Below are positions 36,128-43,334 of a DNA stretch of 64,000 nucleotides, in pieces (within the stretch, counting starts at the first letter, position 1; the number at the start of each line of letters is the position of its first letter). This stretch comes from Ricordea florida (lineage: Eukaryota; Cnidaria; Anthozoa; Corallimorpharia; Ricordeidae): assembly GCA_949710005.1 (NCBI GenBank), contig OX453273.1, positions 40,220,782 through 40,284,781 of the forward strand. The letters run 5' to 3'. The notes beneath the pieces were generated by a model, which made no database searches, had not been told where the DNA came from, and worked only from the letters and a program-made list of their open reading frames with translations. The translations under genes and the position numbers were made by a program.

Positions 36128-36514
36128 TCAACAGGAAATCTTTAAATGAATTCGAATAGGTTCGTTATTTAAGTTAGGCTTTCTTCCCTTTTTATCTAAA
36201 ATACACAAAGTAAAGTAGTTGACCGGATTTTTGGTTTGTGGAACTCTTAAACAAGGATGATTTTGAGATGGAATAACTGCTAGTAGTTGTGAGGGTTTAA
36301 GTTCTACATTTTCACCTTCGGGGATACAGCAATTGGAATATGAAGACTTTGGCTCTATAAGATCACACATTAAGTACAAAGGATTTCTAGACGACGATTG
36401 ATGAATGTAACTAACTTGCATTTGTATCTCTTTTACTTGGGTTAAGGGAGGATCTAGATAAATTCTTGTTTCAGGAGTTAGCATATCGATAGTTAGAAAC
36501 GTTGTATCATTCAT
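36128..36514 (-). CDS. Polinton 128-aa beta-rich protein
   Basis: Mostly alternating hydrophobic residues without membrane spans, with conserved-looking ends VSYIHQSSSRNPLYLMCDL and EPIRIHLKISC. The size and strand pattern would fit a single jelly-roll or fibre/penton-associated protein, but no diagnostic motif is visible. It lies 8 bp from the 315-aa gene and 10 bp from the 198-aa gene. Confidence 0.55.
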   Translation of the reverse strand: MNDTTFLTIDMLTPETRIYLDPPLTQVKEIQMQVSYIHQSSSRNPLYLMCDLIEPKSSYSNCCIPEGENVELKPSQLLAVIPSQNHPCLRVPQTKNPVNYFTLCILDKKGRKPNLNNEPIRIHLKISC

Positions 36515-36522
36515 GTTTTTAC

Positions 36523-37470
36523 TTAGCGTCTCTTCTTTTTAAATTGTTCCACAAAATATAGAACCACGGTCACTATCAGCAGCCAAGCGTTCTTACCTAA
36601 AAATCCAATAACCTCACCGGCAGTCTTGAACATAAAGCTTACGATCGCTCCAACCATTCCAGGCAATATTTCACCAAGTTTCTTACCGATGGTCTTCAAA
36701 CCGTTACCAACACCTTTACCCAATTTGGTTAGACCTTTAGAAAGATTAGAAACTATAACACCAATGACCACACCAACAGCACTCACAACGGCAAAGACTG
36801 TGAACCCGTACTTCTTGAAGATGGCCTTTACCCGCTCTCTTAATGGCAGTCTTTCCTGTATCTTTTCATTCTCATCTTCAAGATTGGCTATATTATTCTC
36901 CTGCTCATCGATTTCCCTCTTGAGAGTCTCTATTCGGTTACTTTCTTCTGGGGTTTTCATTGGCTTATCTCTGTGGAATTTTAGTTCCTCCTTCTTTTTG
37001 TTTAGTGATTCTTTTATCTTAGCTATTTCATCATCATTAGCTTCTAAAACATCTAGCGCTTTTGGACCTAGAGCGTCTTTCAACATTTTTGGTGGATCTT
37101 TATCGAATTCGCCATTGGGTAATAAAATGTATTTGTGAGCGTTTGCCCTCTTCAATCTCAAAAATACTCTATCTATTCCTCCACTAATTGATCTGCCAAC
37201 ACCTTTGATGAACTCAGAAGTCTTAGCATATGGGAAAAATCTTTTTATTTCTTTTTCAGCATCTTCTTGATCTTTCATCCTGGTATCTAACAAGGGTCGA
37301 GTTTCACCACCACCAAATGAAGTTTCTTCTTCATCATCAGGGTCAGTTGGACGAGTGGTGGATGTAAATGTGTTTAATGGGGTGCCATAATTTGTGGTAT
37401 CACCATCATAGTCTGGATCAACTGCTCCAAAAGGATTTTCTTTGTCCGGTATATCTCCGCCTTCTGCCAT
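36523..37470 (-). CDS. Polinton 315-aa protein with coiled coil and membrane-active C-terminus
   Basis: The N-terminus is acidic and disordered. A strong coiled coil (about 150-210, ESNRIETLKREIDEQENNIA) precedes a hydrophobic span (FAVVSAVGVVIGVIVS), a Gly/Lys amphipathic region (GLTKLGKGVGNGLKTIGKKL), a second hydrophobic region and a final span before a KKKRR tail. This pattern resembles membrane-lytic minor virion proteins such as adenovirus VI-type factors only in general character. TTTAAAGATTTC is at 37495-37502 (opposite strand), 25 bp before the ATG. Confidence 0.65.
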   Translation of the reverse strand: MAEGGDIPDKENPFGAVDPDYDGDTTNYGTPLNTFTSTTRPTDPDDEEETSFGGGETRPLLDTRMKDQEDAEKEIKRFFPYAKTSEFIKGVGRSISGGIDRVFLRLKRANAHKYILLPNGEFDKDPPKMLKDALGPKALDVLEANDDEIAKIKESLNKKKEELKFHRDKPMKTPEESNRIETLKREIDEQENNIANLEDENEKIQERLPLRERVKAIFKKYGFTVFAVVSAVGVVIGVIVSNLSKGLTKLGKGVGNGLKTIGKKLGEILPGMVGAIVSFMFKTAGEVIGFLGKNAWLLIVTVVLYFVEQFKKKRR

Positions 37471-37518
37471 AATTTTTTACTAATCAGTAAGAAATCTTTA
37501 AACTGGTCACACAATTAA

Positions 37519-37911
37519 CTAAAAGAATTTACTAACCATATAACCCAATGCCAGCATACCACCACCTACATATACCATCTCCCCCATCTTTTGGTTGCTA
37601 CTAGGTCTATAATAATCAGAGAATTTTGGTTCATGTGTCTGACTATACAATTTCAAAGCTTCATCAGTATTCGAAATATTTTGTGAAGCCTGGTGTTTAG
37701 CATCCTTCTGTTGAGAGTACCAATCAATGAGATTCTGTCTCTTTTCCTGGTATGTAGCATAATCTTTTTGATATTTTTCTATTGCCTTGTCGTGTCGTAT
37801 TCGCTCCGCATCTGTATTATCACCCGAGAGATATTTTGCAAGATACGAGCCACCTACGAACGTTGTCGCATTCAAAATAGCTCCACCAATCATCATTGCT
37901 ATTGTCGCCAT
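37519..37911 (-). CDS. Polinton 130-aa protein with two terminal membrane segments
   Basis: An N-terminal hydrophobic segment (MATIAMMIGGAILNATTFVG), a charged central helix rich in Lys/Gln/Asp and a C-terminal segment VYVGGGMLALGYMVSKF. No family is recognised. Separated by 23 bp from its upstream neighbour; a CTTAAAGATTTT motif lies ~20 bp before the ATG. Confidence 0.6.
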   Translation of the reverse strand: MATIAMMIGGAILNATTFVGGSYLAKYLSGDNTDAERIRHDKAIEKYQKDYATYQEKRQNLIDWYSQQKDAKHQASQNISNTDEALKLYSQTHEPKFSDYYRPSSNQKMGEMVYVGGGMLALGYMVSKFF

Positions 37912-37934
37912 TTATTAGTCAATATGTAAAATCT

Positions 37935-38153
37935 TTAAGTCGGCAAAATCTTTTGATCTTCTAAATAAGTTTTTAGGTACATACTACCGGACAGGACAGC
38001 GACCCATTTAGCATAGTTTGTAATACTTGAGGAGGGGTCGTTTATAAATGATTCTTTCATAGCCTTTTTAGCTACGTATCCAACACCGGCAGCCAATCCG
38101 ATAATGACGGCTGAATCGGTAACAGTTTTCACAAGTTTGTTTTCAGTTGACAT
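37935..38153 (-). CDS. Polinton 72-aa small membrane protein
   Basis: One hydrophobic stretch (VIIGLAAGVGYVAKKAM) and a second weaker one near WVAVLSGSMYLK. Small but placed in the uniform minus-strand block, with the TTTAAAGATTTTC motif at 38178-38185 before the ATG, which supports it as a gene. Confidence 0.6.
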   Translation of the reverse strand: MSTENKLVKTVTDSAVIIGLAAGVGYVAKKAMKESFINDPSSSITNYAKWVAVLSGSMYLKTYLEDQKILPT

Positions 38154-38194
38154 GATTTTTATTGTGGGTAGAGAAAATCTTTAAACTACTTTCC

Positions 38195-38578
38195 TCATAG
38201 CATTACTATTTTCGGAGTTGGTTGAGGTGGTGGTTGGGTAGTGGTCTGTGGGGGTGGTGGTTGGGTTGGTGGTTTTCTGTTTTTGTAGTACCTCATAAAC
38301 ATGTCAACTGCGGTAAACCCTATTCCAACAAGAGATAACACAGTAGTAAAAGATAGCTCTGGAATCCATGCTTTAGATTCGCTCTCTGCATTTATATTTT
38401 CTTCCTTGTTAGTCATTTCCCTTGCTGTTTCCCTAGCTAACGCTTCTTTGGCTCTTTTGTTATATTCTGCTAGTTTCTTACCGGCAGCGACCTTTTTAGG
38501 ATCTTTCTCTTTCTTTTTAGGATCTTTCTTTTCAGGTATAGGATCCATTGTAATTTGTTCAACAACTTCATCAGACAT
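38195..38578 (-). CDS. Polinton 127-aa protein: basic helix, one membrane span, Pro-rich tail
   Basis: Lys/Glu-rich N-terminal half (KKDPKKKEKDPKKVAAGKKL), a hydrophobic span LSFTTVLSLVGIGFTAV, then a tail of Pro/Gln/Thr (QPPPPQTTTQPPPQP). The charge pattern could bind DNA or capsid while membrane-anchored (inference). TTTAAAGATTC is at 38599-38606, upstream of the ATG. Confidence 0.6.
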   Translation of the reverse strand: MSDEVVEQITMDPIPEKKDPKKKEKDPKKVAAGKKLAEYNKRAKEALARETAREMTNKEENINAESESKAWIPELSFTTVLSLVGIGFTAVDMFMRYYKNRKPPTQPPPPQTTTQPPPQPTPKIVML

Positions 38579-38606
38579 TTATTTCCCATAGTAAAGAATC
38601 TTTAAA

Positions 38607-39080
38607 TCAGTTGTTCTCATTAGTCTGCTCAGTTTTGTTGATTTTAATGTGCTTAGCAACCTGGAAGAGTCCACTAGCAAGTGCTACCAATCTTCCACCT
38701 TTTAATACCAAGAGACCTACAAAGTTTGTCAGTTCACGCTTAACCAACTCATCGTTCTGTAAGTCTTTGCTAAGCTCTTCGGTGTCATCTACAGGAACCA
38801 AGTAAGAAATGATATGAGACGCTGCTTGAAGAGCTGACTCTACTAATCCACTACTAACTTGCTTGCCTAAGACTGCTTGGTAGCGATTATAATATTTTTC
38901 AACTTCTTTTGCAGTGAGTTTCTTGATATCACCTAGACTCATCTCAACACCTAAATATTCCTTTGTATTCCCAAGAGATGCGAGAATAGCTAGTGATTCT
39001 TGTTTGATTTCAACATCACTATCTTTTGTCTCATCTTTTACCTCAGGCTGTTCTTCAATAAAATCTTCAACGCTTGTCAT
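38607..39080 (-). CDS. Polinton 157-aa acidic protein
   Basis: Acidic N-terminus (about 30 residues), then helical segments including MSLGDIKKLTAKEVEKYYNR and a hydrophobic C-terminal stretch FVGLLVLKGGRLVALASGLF. No known motif. Its place directly downstream of the ATPase gene and a TTTAAAAGAATC motif before the ATG support it as a gene. Confidence 0.6.
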   Translation of the reverse strand: MTSVEDFIEEQPEVKDETKDSDVEIKQESLAILASLGNTKEYLGVEMSLGDIKKLTAKEVEKYYNRYQAVLGKQVSSGLVESALQAASHIISYLVPVDDTEELSKDLQNDELVKRELTNFVGLLVLKGGRLVALASGLFQVAKHIKINKTEQTNENN

Positions 39081-39111
39081 CTTTTAATTTTGTAATAATA
39101 CATAGATTCTT

Positions 39112-39738
39112 TTAAATCACCGCAGGAATCTCTAAATAACATTGGAATGGATAACGTAAACACAAACAGAGTCTCGAATATTTTTCAGTTTTCAACATTT
39201 CAACAAACTTTTTACGAGTTTCAGAGTCTAAATCACCACCATAATCTTCGAAAAGCATCTTCATCCCCTTTTGTGATGGATTATGGAATGTAACCACACA
39301 AGCTACATTTTCACGGAATGGTTTTGCTATGGATGTTAATTGTTGTGTCAATACCCACACTGATAATCCATGATGTCTTCCAGAGAATGCTAGATCTATA
39401 AACTTGTTCGAGCGTTTCTTAAGATCTTTCGATACAGCACAGTCGTCTAAAATTATTAGTGTATTTGTACCAGAGAACAAAGTTTGACAATCAGTTAATA
39501 ACTCGTTAATCTCATCGCTGTTACTAGCATCTGGTGATAATACTAAGAAACGTTTATCTCCGTGAGCAAATTTATGATAGGTTTTATTTTTAGCATAAGT
39601 CGGACATATGAGAACAATGTATTCAAAAACTTTTTTGAAGGGTCCTCGTAGCTGATCCGTGAGGTACTTTGTCTTTCCACAATTTGTTGGACCTGTTATA
39701 ATGCAATGAAAAGGAACTTTTTCTCGCAGTTCTTCCAT
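39112..39738 (-). CDS. A32-like DNA-packaging ATPase
   Basis: P-loop ATPase of the FtsK/HerA-like packaging group: Walker A FHCIITGPTNCGKTKYL near residue 15, Walker B TLIILDDCAV near 95, and a downstream polar motif SVWVLTQQLTS consistent with the sensor glutamine. Its 208 residues match the compact Polinton/virophage form. It is predicted to pump element DNA into capsids. The stop codon of the capsid gene is 7 bp from this ATG, so they are probably expressed together. Intact. Confidence 0.9.
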   Translation of the reverse strand: MEELREKVPFHCIITGPTNCGKTKYLTDQLRGPFKKVFEYIVLICPTYAKNKTYHKFAHGDKRFLVLSPDASNSDEINELLTDCQTLFSGTNTLIILDDCAVSKDLKKRSNKFIDLAFSGRHHGLSVWVLTQQLTSIAKPFRENVACVVTFHNPSQKGMKMLFEDYGGDLDSETRKKFVEMLKTEKYSRLCLCLRYPFQCYLEIPAVI

Positions 39739-39745
39739 CTTTTAA

Positions 39746-40984
39746 CTAATACATAATTGATCTTAAGTTTGAATTCATGATCTCCATCAACGCGTCGGCT
39801 ACCACAAACATGTGACAGGTTATATTTCCTGTTCCTCCAACTTTTCGTTTCATTTCAAGTTTTACTCCATCTCGTGTGTTGTTCAAGGCCATACCTCCTC
39901 CATGAATACTATTGTCGGGGTGAGTTCTCAAGTCAATCCATAGAGCAAACTTGTCGACATAAAAATCATTTAGCTTGACACCCTCTTTACCGAAACGTTT
40001 CATTACCGAATCCCAGAAGTCTGACGGTTTCATTCCCTTGGAGTAGATACGGTTTGGCATGCCGTCAACGTTAATGTCGATTGATGTGATATTTGGATTT
40101 ACAAACTTCTCAGAGTCTCGTGCTCCTCCGACGTATCTCTCTGTGAACAAGCACAATATACCTTTCATTGATCTCCTAGGTATATTAATGTACTCGTTTA
40201 TGTAACTGTCATTAGGTTTGGAGATGGTAAAAGTTTTGTGGAGAAGTACATTCTCGTAAAAGAATACTTTACCAACCTGATAAGCTGACTGAGCCTCACT
40301 AGCTAAGTATTCACTTGAGATACAAGCATATTCCAACTCGAGGTTTTCGATTTTGTAAGTTGGAGTCTTGGTCTTGTCAGAATAAACAACAATATCGGAA
40401 ACTGAGGCCAGTGTAATCTCAAAGATTAGTGAATGAGGTAACGCATTTGGATAGAAAACCCCATGCTTGCTGAGAATAGGATGGTTGAGTGGGATACGGT
40501 ACTTGGTGTTGTATACTGCTGCAAGAGCTACTTCCTTATCATTTCCTGAGGTTACCTTATCACCTGCATTTGTCCTAAGCTTCCTCATGTTTTCAGAAGA
40601 AATACCTTGTTTTATTCCATTCTGACGATCTTCAGCTGTTAAGTATAAGTCATGGTAGGTTTGAAAGAGATCGTATCTTTGAGTATCCTGTAGTGTTTCT
40701 CCACCAAAAAGAACCCTTAGTCTGGATACAAGGTTACTGCCTACGTTATTCACAAGGGTGTTGTTAGCATGACCATCAACAGTCAAGTCAAATAGTAGAG
40801 ATACACTTCCTGGGACAATCACTACATTCTGAGAAAGTTGTGGAATATTTATATATAGTGTTTCTTCAGGATTAGCGGATGAGGGATTGAGTGTAATTCG
40901 ATTCAGTGACGATTCCGCTTTCAAACCTAGGGGCTCTAGTGGAATCCTGTTTGGGTTAATTTCTTCAGATATAGCTTGTGACAT
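39746..40984 (-). CDS. Double jelly-roll major capsid protein
   Basis: 412 residues, intact, beta-rich. Recognisable blocks: LTLNPSSANPEETLYINIP-like N-terminus, LRVLFGGETLQDTQRYDLFQ, and C-terminal NPNITSIDINVDGMPNRIYS followed by MKPSDFWD. This layout and its position next to the A32-like ATPase match the Polinton major capsid protein (established family context); the assignment is by motif and synteny. It opens the minus-strand block and shares a divergent promoter region of 35 bp with the integrase gene. Confidence 0.8.
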   Translation of the reverse strand: MSQAISEEINPNRIPLEPLGLKAESSLNRITLNPSSANPEETLYINIPQLSQNVVIVPGSVSLLFDLTVDGHANNTLVNNVGSNLVSRLRVLFGGETLQDTQRYDLFQTYHDLYLTAEDRQNGIKQGISSENMRKLRTNAGDKVTSGNDKEVALAAVYNTKYRIPLNHPILSKHGVFYPNALPHSLIFEITLASVSDIVVYSDKTKTPTYKIENLELEYACISSEYLASEAQSAYQVGKVFFYENVLLHKTFTISKPNDSYINEYINIPRRSMKGILCLFTERYVGGARDSEKFVNPNITSIDINVDGMPNRIYSKGMKPSDFWDSVMKRFGKEGVKLNDFYVDKFALWIDLRTHPDNSIHGGGMALNNTRDGVKLEMKRKVGGTGNITCHMFVVADALMEIMNSNLRSIMY

Positions 40985-41019
40985 ATTTTATTTTTAAAGA
41001 TAGTCGGATTATTCTTTAA
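40985..41019. promoter_or_regulatory. Bidirectional promoter between capsid and integrase genes
   Basis: Only 35 bp separate the two ATGs. The segment contains TTTAAAGA at 40993-41000 on the plus strand and its inverse TCTTTAAA at 41013-41020, so each gene has a copy of the block-wide motif 20-40 bp before its ATG. The motif overlaps the integrase start codon. Confidence 0.7.
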
Positions 41020-41253
41020 ATGAGTAACGAAAACATGCTAACAAAAATATACTATTCCACTTATGGATATTGGAAAGGGTATTCTGCCATTCCAAAATTA
41101 GCTGAAAAAGCAAAAGTCAGTGAAGATGAGGCTAAAAGATGGCTTGAGAAACAGGCGCTGTGGCAATTCTATCTACCAGCTCCAAAGTATATCCCTAGGC
41201 CGCACTGGAATGTGGAAAAGCCTAATCAGATTCATCAAGCAGATCTATTATTT
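41020..41253 (+). pseudogene. Polinton rve integrase, N-terminal part
   Basis: ATG at 41020. YYSTYGYWKGYSAIPKLAEK and KQALWQFYLPAP are the characteristic N-terminus of Polinton integrases, and the sequence reaches NQIHQADLLF, containing the first catalytic Asp, before the nested transposon begins at 41254. The rest of the protein lies at 46691-47450. Confidence 0.9.
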
Positions 41254-41366
41254 CATGGCCAGAAATCCGTGACAGTCAGCAGCATGCATCGAGGACTCGC
41301 AAAGACTAGAAACATCGTAGTGATCATGCGCAAAGGCATCAGATTTCCCAACGTTCTCTTAGTAAA

Positions 41367-42553
41367 ATGGCGGACGGTGTGCGAGCGTCCAGTAAAAGAA
41401 CTCGTGGTTTGTATGTGCAGATGCACAATGCTTCCTCATCAGATCTTGTTTGGGGGGGAAAAAACAACAAAAGGCGAACAAAAAAATCGAATTTTTTTTC
41501 CGTCGAACGGGTCGTATCAAAGAGGACCGCAGGCGGCACGGTGAGTGTTTCAGGTTTAAATTTCTTTGGTTGTCACTTGTTTCTCCCTTGATTTAGCTCT
41601 TTGAACTGAACCATATCCTTTGCAATTTTCAGACTCAGTATTTGATAAAGTGGTCTGGGTACAGTGCATTTTATAATAGCTGGGAGGACGAGAAATACCT
41701 CACTGTTGATCTTATCAGGTGAGCTTACTTTTTCCTCTTAAGTGGTGATGTATAGTTTAATTGCAGCTAGCAGAACTTTTCATTGTCAGATGATTGAACA
41801 ACGTATTTTGTAGTTACTTCAACCTTTTACTGAAGGATATGTTAAAGTTGTTATTACTAGAGTGATGGATTGAAGCTTCCTTGGTATTTTCTTGAATTCA
41901 GTCGAATGTGTTTATCTTTAATTTCTTTGACAGTACTTGTATTATACATGTATATTATTAGAGTTTTTCTCTTCTTTGCCTAGTAACATTCTACATTTGC
42001 TTTAATGTTTTGATTTAAATTGTGTAACAATGTACTAAATGATATTTTGTGGATTGTAGTTTAGTTTAAAACATTTCCTGTCCAGAGTGCAAAATTTTGT
42101 TACTAATTATATTTTATACTTTCCTTCAATTGCAGAAATTATGACAAGCCCCCAGTTCCGAGGGAAAGGGTGATCAAAGCAGTTGACACCTTGCGGGTAT
42201 CAGTACTCGCAAAACTTAAAAGCAAATCCCGAAGCAATGTGGTTATTGATTTTGAGCATGATTGCTTCAGAATGCTTTTCCATGGGAAGGGGAGGGAGGC
42301 TAGACAGAAGGGCTACATCCTGCTTGAAAAAAGTGACTTTGAAAGGTGTCAGCTTGTGGAAAACTGGGATGTAGCTTGTGACAGTAATGGGGATGGGGTG
42401 AGGGTTAAGTACCCTTTTAAGGTTCATTTATTTTTAGCTAAGTCTCCCAAAACATTTACTGTAGTCCAAGGAGAGCTTCAAGAAGATCAGCGAATGCTAA
42501 TTGAGAAGCTTTCCCTGGACTTTGGTCGGCAGCCTTTTACCCTCAGGCCTTAG
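41367..42553 (+). CDS. Chromodomain accessory protein of the nested transposon, three exons, 225 aa
   Basis: Exons 41367-41540, 41633-41718 and 42136-42553 join at GTGAGT/TTTTCAG and GTGAGC/TTGCAG sites with consistent phase. The chromodomain spans the first junction: FSVERVVSKRTAGG, then QYLIKWSGYSAFYNSWEDE, with the usual aromatic and W-E positions. The first 40 residues are basic (KNNKRRTKK). The C-terminal ~130 residues (VVIDFEHDCFRMLFHGKG...) match no family I know. Chromodomains read histone methyl-lysine marks (established); here a role in guiding insertion or tolerating silencing is inferred. It lies wholly inside the transposon and points toward the transposase. Confidence 0.8.
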
Positions 42554-42675
42554 ATTAATGTATTTTGAATTTAATCTTTTTACTCCCACTGATAAACCTT
42601 TATTTTTTGTTCATAGAAAGAAGTTTTTCAGCAGCAATAACTTATTTGCTTTAGTGCTATTTCACAATCAATTTT

Positions 42676-42713
42676 TACCTCATGGTATGTACTTCATACC
42701 ATGAGGTATAGTG
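42676..42713. terminator. 14-bp hairpin between the convergent transposon genes
   Basis: TACCTCATGGTATG and its inverse complement are separated by TACTT, about 125 bp beyond the chromodomain gene stop. It may mark the end of transcription or be a small internal palindrome; no function is proven. The rest of 42714-43334 shows no gene. Confidence 0.45.
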
Positions 42714-43334
42714 ATGGATGGATTTGTCACTCCATTCCCGTTAGACAATTAATTTTGCATTAAATCTGCATTAAATGTGAATTAAACAGGTTCTCCCCTG
42801 TCTCCCCTACTAGGTTTGGTTTTGTCCACAAAGTCATGCTATTGTTTTATGTTCACATATGTGGGGGGAGGGGGTGAGACAAAGCGGCAAAACATGTTTA
42901 CAAAATGGCGTCAGTTGTGTCGAGCCCGACGTTAAGATTGTCAAGGCGTGTTTTCGTTCCTTTTGCTCCATCTTTGATCAAAATACACTAACAGGAAATG
43001 TGTTCAAGAATGCTCGAGGGGAAAGAAATGGGTTTTAAAGTCTTAAACGTGACGATGTCTCCAATTTGGACGACGAGTAATCAATCAGTCGTAGCAAGAG
43101 TGCACAAAACGAATTCGGAATGAACGCTTTATTGTCTGGGGAAAGGACAGCACTTCATGAAATAATTACCACAGACCATGAGGTAGCTCAAAGGAGCCTT
43201 TGATTTTTTAACTATTGTTAAGGGTTGATTTTGGTTACTTTTGGGAGTGAAAGGCTTAGAGTAATGGATGATAACTTTTAATTATGTATAGTCTAGTTTT
43301 GAAATTGTTTCCTTTTTTGGGATTAAATATTTTC

